From Streptococcus sp. (GTDB lineage: Bacteria > Bacillota > Bacilli > Lactobacillales > Aerococcaceae), in NCBI GenBank assembly GCA_015264885.1, contig JABZYY010000019.1, positions 1 through 17,405 of the forward strand: DNA of 17,405 bases, given 5' to 3'. The translations under genes were made by a program, and so were the position numbers. Within the stretch, counting starts at the first letter, position 1. Every line of letters starts with the position of its first letter. The notes under the pieces were generated by a model. That model saw only the letters and a program-made list of their open reading frames with translations. It ran no database searches and was not told the origin of the DNA. Positions 7,362 to 14,083 of this stretch are shown here, piece by piece.

Positions 7362-8223
7362 AATAAAGGATATCGCGACGCCGAAAAGAACGCGCGAGAT
7401 TATGGAACGTCACGGGCTAACGGTAAAGAAGAGTCTAGGGCAAAACTTCCTGATTGAACCGAATATTTTAACGCGTATGCTAGAAGTGGCGGGAGTCGAT
7501 AAAACAACAAACGTCATTGAAATCGGACCAGGGATTGGTGCATTGACCGAACGTCTAGCAAGAGAAGCCAAACAAGTGCTGGCGTTTGAAATCGATGGCC
7601 GTTTATTGCCGGTGCTCGATGAAACATTGGCTCCATACGATAATGTAACGGTGGTTCATAGCGACATTTTGGACGTCGACTTAGAGCAAGTGATTGGAGA
7701 GCATTTCGACATCAACGAGCCGTTATTAGTCGTGGCCAACTTGCCGTACTATATCACAACGCCAATCATTATGAACTTATTGGAATCGAAATTGCCAATC
7801 GATGGGTTTGCAATGATGATGCAAAAAGAAGTAGCGCAACGAATGACCGCTGAGCCAAATTCGAAGGCGTATGGATCACTTACGATTGCGATTCAATATT
7901 TCTGCGACGCAAGCATCGGATTTATCGTACCGAAGACGGTCTTCAATCCAGCTCCGAATGTGGATTCTGCGATTTTGGTGTTAAAACGTCGTGAAAAACC
8001 ACTCGTGGAAGTAAAAGACGAAGCGCAATTCTTCGCGCTCGTGAAAAACAGCTTCGTGCAACGTCGTAAAACGCTATGGAATAATTTAGCCAAAGCTTAC
8101 GTTGGGAATAGCCATACAAAAGAAAGCTTAGCCGCTGCGCTAGAAGCTGCAGGCATTGACCCATCTAGACGTGCAGAAACATTGACGATTGAAGAGTTCG
8201 CCCGCTTAAGTGACGCACTTTAA
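7354..8223 (+). CDS. rsmA: 16S rRNA (adenine1518/1519-N6)-dimethyltransferase RsmA (KsgA)
   Basis: RsmA dimethylates the two adjacent adenines in helix 45 of 16S rRNA and acts as a late 30S assembly checkpoint; loss gives kasugamycin resistance. The 289-residue protein has KSLGQNFL (27-33), the SAM-binding [13 protein letters not shown] (56-68), the catalytic [10 protein letters not shown] (129-138) and the C-terminal [13 protein letters not shown] prefer ATG 7354 over the in-frame ATG 7342 because GAGGA at 7344-7348 stands before it and nothing suitable precedes the other. The start overlaps the end of rnmV by 8 bases, and the gene closes the operon that begins with the MBL hydrolase. Confidence 0.97.
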   Translation: MNEIKDIATPKRTREIMERHGLTVKKSLGQNFLIEPNILTRMLEVAGVDKTTNVIEIGPGIGALTERLAREAKQVLAFEIDGRLLPVLDETLAPYDNVTVVHSDILDVDLEQVIGEHFDINEPLLVVANLPYYITTPIIMNLLESKLPIDGFAMMMQKEVAQRMTAEPNSKAYGSLTIAIQYFCDASIGFIVPKTVFNPAPNVDSAILVLKRREKPLVEVKDEAQFFALVKNSFVQRRKTLWNNLAKAYVGNSHTKESLAAALEAAGIDPSRRAETLTIEEFARLSDAL

Positions 8224-8259
8224 TGGTGGAAATACACTCAGAAGAAGAACAAATTTAAG

Positions 8260-8306
8260 AAGATGATACCGAAGGAATCCGTAAGGAACCTCAGGTATCA
8301 TCTTTT
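8260..8306 (+). terminator. Extended stem-loop after rsmA, probable terminator
   Basis: A perfect 11-bp outer stem (8260-8270 with 8294-8304) ends in TTTT. The 23-base interior can fold further (GA/TC, GG/CC, then TCC/GGA) to a GTAA loop of GNRA type. The T-run is short, so termination may be incomplete. It lies 36 bases after the rsmA stop. Confidence 0.65.
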
Positions 8307-8316
8307 ACACGCAAAG

Positions 8317-8339
8317 TTATTAAAAATATTTTTAAATAA
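8317..8339. repeat. AT-rich near-palindrome upstream of the sdpR-like promoter
   Basis: TTATTAAAAATATT continuing into TTTAAATAA is a near-palindrome offset by one base, ending four bases before the -35. It could be the binding site of the ArsR-type autorepressor. A second small palindrome, TAAATTTA, lies at 8383-8390 between promoter and gene. The sequence is so AT-rich that chance is a real alternative. Confidence 0.3.
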
Positions 8340-8342
8340 CTA

Positions 8343-8371
8343 TTGCTTTTTACGAATCGCAAGAGTATACT
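8343..8371 (+). promoter_or_regulatory. Promoter of the sdpR-sdpI-like pair
   Basis: TTGCTT (8343-8348) is separated by 17 bases from TATACT (8366-8371), a good sigma-A promoter about 40 bases before the ArsR-type gene. Confidence 0.75.
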
Positions 8372-8410
8372 CTAATTAAAGATAAATTTAAATAGAAAGA
8401 AGATGAGATC

Positions 8411-8677
8411 ATGGCAGTGAACGAAGTAATGGCCGCTCTTTCTGATGAAACGCGTCGCCAGATTTTGGAAATCCTGCGAAAAGGGAAGACCAACACCGGT
8501 GACCTTGCCACGATGATTGGGATGACGCCGCAAGCTTTATCCTATCACCTTAGAAAGCTAAAAAACGCTGATTTAATCTACGAAACACGCTATAAAAACT
8601 TTATTTATTATGAATTGAATTTGACCGTACTGGATGAAGCCATTGTATGGATCAATCAAATTATTGGAGGAAAATAA
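8411..8677 (+). CDS. ArsR/SmtB-family autorepressor, SdpR-like
   Basis: The 88-residue winged-helix repressor has an N-terminal helix (ALSDETRRQILEIL), a helix-turn-helix near residues 27-55 (GDLATMIGMTPQALSYHL) and a wing with FIYYELNLTVLDEAI. The last segment closely resembles the end of Bacillus subtilis SdpR as I remember it. There is no ELCVCDL-type or other cysteine metal site; in fact there is no cysteine, so it is not a metal sensor. In Bacillus SdpR represses the sdpRI operon and is held at the membrane by SdpI when SdpI binds the SdpC toxin. The same control is inferred here because the gene ends one base before an SdpI-like gene. The ribosome binding site is weak (GAAAGAAGATGAG). 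Confidence 0.88.
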   Translation: MAVNEVMAALSDETRRQILEILRKGKTNTGDLATMIGMTPQALSYHLRKLKNADLIYETRYKNFIYYELNLTVLDEAIVWINQIIGGK

Positions 8678-8678
8678 C

Positions 8679-9332
8679 ATGGAACAAGTAAAACAATTTA
8701 AAAAATATGCCTATCTCGCATTGATGTTTGCACCACTCGTTATATCACTCTTTGTGGTATGGTTCTTACCTGAAACGATTGTATCGCGCATGGACTTGGC
8801 GGGAAATGTGACGGCAACGGCAAGTAGATTCTCAATCTTTCTCTTCCCAATTCTTGTAGCGATTCTTGGGTTTGCGATTCGTGTTGCAAGCTCATCTCCA
8901 AAATTAACAGGGGGCAATGTAAGAACGGCTCGCTCAATTAGCTGGATTCTCTTATTGTTATTGAATGTCATTGCTTACTTCCAATTCTGGTTATACCTAG
9001 GTGGAATGACAGCAGGTGCGCAAATGAGCCGATTCATCACATTTATTCTAGGGGTATTCTTTATCCTTATCGGAAATCTAGCGCCAAAAATTAAAGAGAA
9101 TTCAAAACACTTTGGGTTCCGCGCTTCATGGCTTAAAAACAATGACGCAGCCTTCCGTAAAACACAACGATTCTTCGGAATTGCCTCTGTAGTGGCAGGT
9201 GTCCTCATGATGCTTACAGGAATCTTCATGGGAAATAATGTTGCAATTCTTGTCGCAACGATGATTATGATTATTTTAATCGCAGTGACGGGTGGTTATT
9301 CTTACTACATTGCAAATATTGAAGCAGCATAA
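8679..9332 (+). CDS. SdpI-family membrane protein (putative immunity and signalling protein)
   Basis: The 217-residue protein has an N-terminal DUF1648-like part (FLPETIVSRMDLAGNVT, near 29-44) and the SdpI signature at about 132-166: GNLAPKIKENSKHFGFR, then WLKNNDAAFRKTQRFFG. About six hydrophobic spans are visible (near 11-30, 52-69, 86-106, 119-134, 166-184 and 188-205). In Bacillus SdpI gives immunity to the cannibalism toxin SdpC and sequesters SdpR. No sdpA, sdpB or sdpC homologue lies in this window, so the inducing ligand is unknown. ATG 8679 is used because GGAGG at 8666-8670 precedes it. The start is two bases after the repressor stop, so the two genes are one operon. Confidence 0.88.
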   Translation: MEQVKQFKKYAYLALMFAPLVISLFVVWFLPETIVSRMDLAGNVTATASRFSIFLFPILVAILGFAIRVASSSPKLTGGNVRTARSISWILLLLLNVIAYFQFWLYLGGMTAGAQMSRFITFILGVFFILIGNLAPKIKENSKHFGFRASWLKNNDAAFRKTQRFFGIASVVAGVLMMLTGIFMGNNVAILVATMIMIILIAVTGGYSYYIANIEAA

Positions 9333-9335
9333 AAG

Positions 9336-9378
9336 AAAATAAGCTTTCATCTTCAAAAAGATGAAAGCTTATTTTTTT
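9336..9378. terminator. Strong bidirectional terminator between sdpI-like gene and the convergent small-gene operon
   Basis: An 18-bp perfect stem (9336-9353 with 9358-9375) closes on a CAAA loop. Seven T follow the A at 9371 on the plus strand, and the minus strand ends in TTTTCTTTT. It lies 3 bases from the sdpI-like stop and about 10 bases from the end of the minus-strand operon, so it serves both. Confidence 0.92.
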
Positions 9379-9386
9379 ATTTTATT

Positions 9387-9620
9387 CTAGACTAGTCCTT
9401 CTGGCAGCACGACTGTAATGTCTTTTTCATGCATTTCAAAGTCGATAGCCCATCGACAGTTAAATTTTATAGTATCAGTTTGCTCGTTATAAGTGAGCAA
9501 TCCAATCGTATTTAACGCACTCTTATGACAAAGCAATAATTTTTTATTACTTATATCCATTACTGTGTCGATGTTAGGTGAGATATGAATAGAATAAGTT
9601 CCTAATTTTATTGTCTCCAT
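9387..9620 (-). CDS. Small protein of unknown function, third gene of a three-paralogue operon
   Basis: I do not recognise this 77-residue protein. It begins METIKLGTYSIHISPNID and has a mid-segment GLLTYNEQTDTIKFN, then EKDITVVLPEG near its end. The same three blocks, in the same order and spacing, occur in its two upstream neighbours, so the three are probably paralogues. It lacks a signal peptide or membrane span and looks beta-rich and cytosolic. GAGGAG at 9626-9631 (minus strand) precedes the ATG and lies in the end of the previous gene, with only two bases between the genes. It lacks the longer C-terminal tail of its relatives. Base composition here looks AT-richer than in the flanking core genes. 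Confidence 0.75.
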   Translation of the reverse strand: METIKLGTYSIHISPNIDTVMDISNKKLLLCHKSALNTIGLLTYNEQTDTIKFNCRWAIDFEMHEKDITVVLPEGLV

Positions 9621-9622
9621 TT

Positions 9623-9907
9623 TTACTCCTCCATTAAATCAATAGCATCACGATTCAGATTCAGAAAAGAATACTCTTCTTTTTTTAACGGAATTATTTG
9701 AATGTTTTCTTCCGCAATTCTTACTTTCATCAACCCGAGATTCGTGAAGTGTAATTGTTTAGTTTCTGGGCAGATATATATACGTGCAGTACTGTGATAA
9801 GTAGGTGGAGTTAATACTATTAGCTCTTCGTTTTCTTGATGAATCACTTCAAAAGAAAGCGGAATTTGAACTGTATAATCTCCAATGAAAAAATTTTGGA
9901 ATGTCAT
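9623..9907 (-). CDS. Small protein of unknown function, second gene of a three-paralogue operon
   Basis: An unrecognised 94-residue protein. Its start MTFQNFFIGDYTVQIPLSF aligns with the LGTYSIHI and LGNYTVHL starts of its neighbours. Its centre ARIYICPETKQLHFTN and EENIQIIPLKKE align with their mid and end blocks. After that comes a private C-terminal tail of about 20 residues (EYSFLNLNRDAIDLMEE). No signal peptide or membrane span is seen. The ATG overlaps the stop of the first gene by four bases (ATGA), and an AGGGGGGAT ribosome binding site lies inside that gene, so translation is coupled. Confidence 0.75.
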   Translation of the reverse strand: MTFQNFFIGDYTVQIPLSFEVIHQENEELIVLTPPTYHSTARIYICPETKQLHFTNLGLMKVRIAEENIQIIPLKKEEYSFLNLNRDAIDLMEE

Positions 9908-10191
9908 TCTATCCCCCCTAAATGATGACTGTGTCCTTCAAAATCAGGGTGAAGTATGTATTGAAATTCATCAGGAAACGCTATTTCGACGAAAATTTGA
10001 TGGTGTTGAATCATGTAAGATGAGTTACCACCATTGATAATATCACAGCTGTCTGTGTCAGAGTTATATAGGATAAATAAGTAAGTTTGAAGAGTGCGAG
10101 AAGATAAAATCTTTAACCCTTCAGGTAACTGAAACCCAAGTAAATCTGTGCCTAGATGCACTGTATAATTTCCTAGAGTAAAAACTGACAT
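9904..10191 (-). CDS. Small protein of unknown function, first gene of a three-paralogue operon
   Basis: An unrecognised 95-residue protein that opens with MSVFTLGNYTVHLG, continues LFILYNSDTDSCDIING in the middle and has HHQIFVEIAFPDE where its two relatives carry their last shared strand. The tail (YILHPDFEGHSHHLGGIE) is histidine-rich, with three histidines in the last nine residues. It has a strong ribosome binding site, AGGAGGT at 10197-10203 on the minus strand, the best of the three, in keeping with the first gene of an operon. No clear promoter was found upstream, so a start further up, before the 31-residue ORF at 10317-10412, is possible. Confidence 0.75.
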   Translation of the reverse strand: MSVFTLGNYTVHLGTDLLGFQLPEGLKILSSRTLQTYLFILYNSDTDSCDIINGGNSSYMIQHHQIFVEIAFPDEFQYILHPDFEGHSHHLGGIE

Positions 10192-10316
10192 AGTTGACCT
10201 CCTGTTACGGTCTTAGGTAATTTCCATACATATCATAGGGACCAATGCTAGTTTCATTTCGATTAAAAAGTTTCTAGAACCTCGCGCTTGTTGTAAATAT
10301 CTGTTGTACAAAATTA

Positions 10317-10412
10317 TTAATGAGTTAATAAATAGTAAATGGTGCTTCCTACAAAATAAGTGAGCAAACCTAAAACTCCAGCAATAAAGTATCCCTTACG
10401 ATCGTCTTTCAT
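10317..10412 (-). CDS. 31-residue putative membrane micropeptide
   Basis: On the minus strand, AAAGGAGG lies eight bases before an ATG that opens a 31-codon frame ending in TAA. The peptide starts with the charged MKDDRKG, then has a roughly 20-residue hydrophobic span (YFIAGVLGLLTYFVGSTIYY) and ends LLTH. The combination of a near-perfect ribosome binding site and a clean single-span membrane peptide argues for a real gene. I do not recognise it. Type I toxin peptides (Fst-like), stress micropeptides and small subunits of membrane complexes all have this look, and the sequence does not decide. It lies upstream of, and in the same direction as, the three-paralogue operon, with no clear terminator between them. 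Confidence 0.6.
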   Translation of the reverse strand: MKDDRKGYFIAGVLGLLTYFVGSTIYYLLTH

Positions 10413-10466
10413 GATAGTTCCTCCTTTTGAATGGATGTTATTTTGTAGTGGTATTTCAAGCTCAGG

Positions 10467-10488
10467 TTAACATATGTAAGCGTTTTTG
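10467..10488. promoter_or_regulatory. Overlapping PrfA-box-like and cre-like sites
   Basis: TTAACATATGTAAG (10467-10480) matches the palindrome TTAACANNTGTTAA at 12 of 14 positions. It overlaps TGTAAGCGTTTTTG (10475-10488), which matches the catabolite-response consensus TGWAANCGNTNWCA at 12 of 14. The sites lie upstream of the micropeptide (minus) and further upstream of cdaA (plus). Binding by CcpA or a Crp/Fnr-type protein is only suggested. Confidence 0.3.
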
Positions 10489-10572
10489 TAAATGATTATT
10501 TTCCGAATTCTGTAAGAACATTTGCGTTTTAACACACTTGATTTTTATTGTTATATTAATAATCGTGCACTT

Positions 10573-10601
10573 TTTAGTTTAGGGGCTATCTGTGCTATAA
10601 T
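10573..10601 (+). promoter_or_regulatory. Extended -10 promoter of the cdaA-cdaR-glmM operon
   Basis: A perfect TATAAT (10596-10601) is preceded directly by TGC (10593-10595), making an extended -10. TTTAGT at 10573-10578 with a 17-base spacer is a weak -35. It lies 36 bases before cdaA. Confidence 0.75.
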
Positions 10602-10637
10602 AGAAAGGTACATATTGGTGGAAGAGAGGTTAACTTT

Positions 10638-11483
10638 ATGCAAATAAATTGGGACAGTTTATTTTCATGGGGGAGTTTTCGCAATCTGATTGATATTCTG
10701 ATTGTGTGGTATATACTCTATAATATTTTAGTCATTATTAAAGGAACTCGTGCGATTAACCTAATGAAGGGAATTGCGGTAATCGCAGCAATTAAGTTCC
10801 TCAGTTTCTTCCTTGGGTTGAACACCTTGGACTGGATTATGAACTTCGTGATTCAATGGGGAGTTGTGGCGGCGCTGATTGTTTTCCAACCAGAAATTCG
10901 TCGTGGGTTAGAGCATATCGGTCGTTCGAACTTCTTCTCTCGTAAATACGAAAGTGCGAACGAAGCAGAAATCATGATTTCCGAATTGAATACAGCGATT
11001 CAATATATGGCGAAACGTCGTATCGGGGCGTTGATTTCTATCGAACAAGGCAACTCATTGGAAGAGTTTATCAATACAGGGATTCCGATTCATTCAGATA
11101 TCTCGAATCAGTTGATTACGAATATTTTCATTCCAAACACACCGCTTCACGATGGGGCAGTAATTATTCGTGACTACAAGATTGCCGCAGCAGCGTGCTA
11201 CTTACCACTTTCTGAGAATAAGATGATTCCGAAAGAATTAGGAACGCGTCACCGTGCCGCCATCGGACTTAGTGAAGTGAGCGATGCGATTACGATTATC
11301 ATTTCTGAAGAAACAGGGAAAGTCAGCGTTGCGATTCGCGAAAAATTACACCGTGAGTTAAGTTCAAGCGAATTAGTAGAGGTTCTATCTGAACAACTAG
11401 TGGTTGAAGACCAAGGAGATGCAGAGCCAACGATTGTTCGTTGGGTACGTGACTTCTTCAAAGGAGGTCGTTCAAATGGCTGA
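10638..11483 (+). CDS. cdaA: Diadenylate cyclase CdaA (c-di-AMP synthase)
   Basis: CdaA condenses two ATP into cyclic di-AMP, the essential second messenger for potassium, osmotic and cell-wall homeostasis in Firmicutes. The 281-residue protein has three N-terminal hydrophobic spans (about 16-34, 43-60 and 66-83). The DAC domain follows from about residue 100, with the DGA motif (172-174, in TPLHDGAVII) and the RHR motif (204-206, in GTRHRAAIG). Both are needed for ATP binding and catalysis. GAGAGG at 10624-10629 precedes the start. Its last 8 bases overlap cdaR, and glmM follows; this three-gene order is the conserved CdaA module, in which CdaR and GlmM modulate the cyclase. The promoter just upstream is its own. 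Confidence 0.97.
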   Translation: MQINWDSLFSWGSFRNLIDILIVWYILYNILVIIKGTRAINLMKGIAVIAAIKFLSFFLGLNTLDWIMNFVIQWGVVAALIVFQPEIRRGLEHIGRSNFFSRKYESANEAEIMISELNTAIQYMAKRRIGALISIEQGNSLEEFINTGIPIHSDISNQLITNIFIPNTPLHDGAVIIRDYKIAAAACYLPLSENKMIPKELGTRHRAAIGLSEVSDAITIIISEETGKVSVAIREKLHRELSSSELVEVLSEQLVVEDQGDAEPTIVRWVRDFFKGGRSNG

Positions 11484-12510
11484 ATGGATGAATCGTAAAT
11501 CATTCTTACTAGTGATGTCGTTTATTTTAACCATCTTCCTCTTCGCGTTAGCAACGGATGCAAATGGGGGCTTGCGGTCATCATCATTAAATCCACAATC
11601 AAGTTCAAATACGATTACGAATGTACCTATCTACGTTGATATCAATAGTGAAGAATATGCAGTAACAGGATTACCTGATTCTGTTGCGCTACGTCTGGAA
11701 GGCCCAAATAGCTTAATTTTAAGTACAACAGGAAATGGAACTTATCGTGTGAAAACTCCTAACTTAACAGAATTAGGCGAAGGAAAACACACCATCACAC
11801 TTGAGGTGACAGGATTACCGACAGGAGTTCATGGAATCGTGTCTCCAGAAACGGTAGAAATTAACATCGAAAAGATTACGACGAAGGAAGTTCCGGTTGT
11901 CGTGAAGGCCGATGCTTCAAGTGTTGGAAATGGCTATCAAGTCGGCGAAGGAGTCGCTTCACCAGCAACTGTAACAGTGAAAGCAGCAACATCCATCGTA
12001 AATCAAGTGGATAAAGTCGTCGCAAATGTGGCGATTCCTGAAGGAACGAAAACAGACTATACAACTACGGCTCAATTACAAGCATTAGATGCAACAGGAA
12101 AACCGGTAGCGGTGAAAATTGATCCAGAACGCGTACAAGTTCGCGTGTCAATTTCATCGAGTCAAAAGACCGTTCCATTAGTCTTAACGACAACAGGATC
12201 TTCATCGAACTATTCATATTTATTGAATTCTACTACTAAGCAAGTTACAATTTTAGGAGCTCAGTCGAGCTTAGACCAAATCAAGGCAATACCTGTATTG
12301 GTGGACGTGAGCAATATTACGCAGTCGACAACTAAAACAATTACGTTGACGCTGCCTTCAGGGGTGCATAGCATTTCACCTGAAACCATCGAGGTTACAA
12401 TTACGGTGACAAGGAACAGTCTAACGGCGACAGAGGCGTCGACCACACAAACTGTGACAACAGAAGAACCTACAGAAACCACAAAAGAACAAACAACACA
12501 AGCCCAATAA
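11476..12510 (+). CDS. cdaR: CdaA regulatory protein CdaR (YbbR-domain protein)
   Basis: The 344-residue protein is anchored by one N-terminal hydrophobic helix (about 9-27, FLLVMSFILTIFLFALA) with the rest predicted outside the membrane. The outer part has YbbR-type repeats: one from about 46 (VPIYVDINSEEYAVTGLPDSV), another from about 135 (KEVPVVVKADASSVGNGYQVG), and further copies ending in SGVHSISPETIEVTITV. The last 28 residues are a Thr- and Glu-rich tail (for example TEEPTETTKEQTTQAQ) that looks disordered. CdaR binds and modulates CdaA. ATG 11476 is used because AAGGAGGT at 11461-11468 precedes it; Met5 is a less likely alternative. The start lies inside cdaA, so the two are translationally coupled. 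Confidence 0.94.
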   Translation: MAEWMNRKSFLLVMSFILTIFLFALATDANGGLRSSSLNPQSSSNTITNVPIYVDINSEEYAVTGLPDSVALRLEGPNSLILSTTGNGTYRVKTPNLTELGEGKHTITLEVTGLPTGVHGIVSPETVEINIEKITTKEVPVVVKADASSVGNGYQVGEGVASPATVTVKAATSIVNQVDKVVANVAIPEGTKTDYTTTAQLQALDATGKPVAVKIDPERVQVRVSISSSQKTVPLVLTTTGSSSNYSYLLNSTTKQVTILGAQSSLDQIKAIPVLVDVSNITQSTTKTITLTLPSGVHSISPETIEVTITVTRNSLTATEASTTQTVTTEEPTETTKEQTTQAQ

Positions 12511-12531
12511 CGGGTGAAGGAGAACAACACT

Positions 12532-13884
12532 ATGGGGAAATATTTTGGAACAGATGGCGTTCGCGGAGTAGCGAATGCAGAATTAACACCTGAATTAGCA
12601 TTTAAACTAGGTCGTTACGGCGGTTACGTTTTATTGCAACAAGCGGAAGGAAACGCACATCCACGCGTATTAGTGGGGCGTGACACTCGTATTTCAGGCC
12701 AATTATTAGAGCATGCTTTAATCGCAGGATTACTTTCTGTAGGGATTGAAGTAATGCAACTTGGAGTCATTCCAACTCCAGGTGTTGCGTACTTAACACG
12801 TATGCAAGGGGCTGTAGCTGGGGTTATGATTTCAGCATCACACAACCCAGCACAAGATAACGGAATTAAATTCTTCGGTTCAGACGGGTTCAAATTAACG
12901 GATGAAACGGAAGCACAAATCGAAGCATTATTAGATGCTAAAGAAGATACATTACCACGTCCCTCTACAGATGCATTAGGAACAGTGGATGAGTATTTAG
13001 AAGGAACGTTGAAATACAGCCAATTCCTACAAAATACAGTGGATTCATTATCAGGCATAAAAGTCGCTTTAGACGGCGCAAACGGAGCAACGGCTTCAAT
13101 GTTAACGCGTCTATTCGCTGATTTAGACACAGAATTCCACACAATGGGTGACAAACCAAACGGCGTGAACATTAACGATGGCGTTGGATCAACACATCCA
13201 GAAGCGTTAGTGGCATTCGTGAAAGAAACAGGCGCAGACCTTGGATTAAGCTTCGATGGCGACGGCGACCGCTGTATCGCAGTGGATGAAAATGGCGAAA
13301 TCGTTGATGGCGATAAAATCATGTTCATCCTTGGTAAACACTTCAAGAACCAAGGAACGCTAAGCAAAGATACAATCGTATCAACGGTGATGAGTAACTT
13401 AGGATTCCATAAAGCGGTGGAAGCAGAAGGCATGGTTGCCCTTCAAACAGCTGTAGGTGACCGTTACGTTGTTGAAGAAATGCGTAAAAACAACTACAAC
13501 TTCGGTGGAGAACAATCAGGACATATCGTTATCCTTGATTTAAACACAACAGGGGACGGCTTACTTTCAGGAATTCAATTAATGAATGTGATGAAACAAA
13601 CTGGCAAATCATTAAGCGAATTAGCAAGTGAAGTGCCAACATACCCACAAGAATTAGTGAACATCCGTGTGAGCGATAAAAATGGCGTGATGGAAGTTCC
13701 AGCGATTAAAGAAGTCATCGATGCTGTTGAAGCAGAAATGGCAGGAAACGGCCGCGTTCTTGTACGTCCAAGTGGTACAGAGCCGCTTGTTCGTGTCATG
13801 GTAGAAGCCCCAACAGATGAACTGGTTCACGACTACGTTACACGTATCGCGGATGTTGTTCGCAAAGAAGTTGGAATTGACTAA
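12532..13884 (+). CDS. glmM: Phosphoglucosamine mutase GlmM
   Basis: GlmM interconverts glucosamine-6-phosphate and glucosamine-1-phosphate, feeding UDP-GlcNAc for peptidoglycan. The 450-residue protein is full length and opens [12 protein letters not shown]. The phosphoserine loop is ISASHNP with Ser103 as the likely phosphorylated residue, the Mg site is DGDGDR (in [19 protein letters not shown]), and the phosphate-binding end block is [16 protein letters not shown]. In related bacteria GlmM binds CdaA and lowers c-di-AMP production, which fits its place in the operon. ATG 12532 is chosen because AAGGAG at 12517-12522 precedes it. The gap from cdaR is 21 bases. A terminator follows. Confidence 0.97.
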   Translation: MGKYFGTDGVRGVANAELTPELAFKLGRYGGYVLLQQAEGNAHPRVLVGRDTRISGQLLEHALIAGLLSVGIEVMQLGVIPTPGVAYLTRMQGAVAGVMISASHNPAQDNGIKFFGSDGFKLTDETEAQIEALLDAKEDTLPRPSTDALGTVDEYLEGTLKYSQFLQNTVDSLSGIKVALDGANGATASMLTRLFADLDTEFHTMGDKPNGVNINDGVGSTHPEALVAFVKETGADLGLSFDGDGDRCIAVDENGEIVDGDKIMFILGKHFKNQGTLSKDTIVSTVMSNLGFHKAVEAEGMVALQTAVGDRYVVEEMRKNNYNFGGEQSGHIVILDLNTTGDGLLSGIQLMNVMKQTGKSLSELASEVPTYPQELVNIRVSDKNGVMEVPAIKEVIDAVEAEMAGNGRVLVRPSGTEPLVRVMVEAPTDELVHDYVTRIADVVRKEVGID

Positions 13885-13904
13885 TTTTAGAATAAACGAT
13901 AATG

Positions 13905-13934
13905 AAAGAGAGCTTTGAAAAAGCTCTCTTTTTT
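13905..13934 (+). terminator. Intrinsic terminator of the cdaA-cdaR-glmM operon
   Basis: A perfect 12-bp stem (13905-13916 with 13920-13931) closes on a GAA loop and runs into a T-tract, 20 bases after the glmM stop. Confidence 0.93.
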
Positions 13935-14016
13935 GTTGTTGGAGATTGAAAACGAAATTGGGGAAAATGAGATGTGTCGCTTCAAACCTTGTGGATACAA
14001 GAATTCTTAAAATAAA

Positions 14017-14045
14017 TTAACAAATGTTAACTTTATTGTTATAAT
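14017..14045 (+). promoter_or_regulatory. Adhesin promoter with a PrfA-box-like palindrome over the -35
   Basis: TTAACA (14017-14022) is separated by 17 bases from TATAAT (14040-14045), a near-consensus sigma-A promoter about 38 bases before the adhesin start. The -35 is also the left half of the perfect palindrome TTAACAAATGTTAA (14017-14030), which has the form of a Listeria PrfA box. Overlap with the -35 suggests a repressor site, or chance in an AT-rich stretch. Confidence 0.75.
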
Positions 14046-14083
14046 AGAATCGAGTTAAAATGCGAAATTTAAAGGAGAAAACT

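Larger units (their letters stand above)
10204..10637. other. Divergent intergenic region between the three-paralogue operon and cdaA
   Basis: This 434-base AT-rich stretch has no large gene. It holds a minus-strand micro-ORF (10317-10412), a cre-like and PrfA-box-like site (10467-10488) and the cdaA promoter (10573-10601). Between 10204 and 10316 I see only a 14-bp palindrome with a mismatched central-flank pair around TTCTAGAA (10269-10282) and no convincing promoter. Confidence 0.7.

Noticed and set aside
8223..8258. 11-codon ORF starting in the rsmA stop (TAATG)
   Set aside because: It is very short, has no ribosome binding site of its own, and no supporting context.
10269..10282. Palindrome AGTTTCTAGAACCT as an operator for the three-paralogue operon
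   Set aside because: It has an imperfect arm, no promoter close by to give it meaning, and short palindromes of this kind are common in AT-rich spacers. It is noted only in the spacer description.
12624..13433. Long 269-codon open frame on the minus strand inside glmM
   Set aside because: It is antisense to a complete, highly conserved glmM. The translation has no recognisable motifs and no ribosome binding site, so it reflects codon bias of the sense gene.
13988..14001. Small hairpin CTTGT-GGAT-ACAAG upstream of the adhesin promoter
   Set aside because: Five base pairs with no T-run lying upstream of the promoter are too weak to call a terminator or a regulatory RNA.
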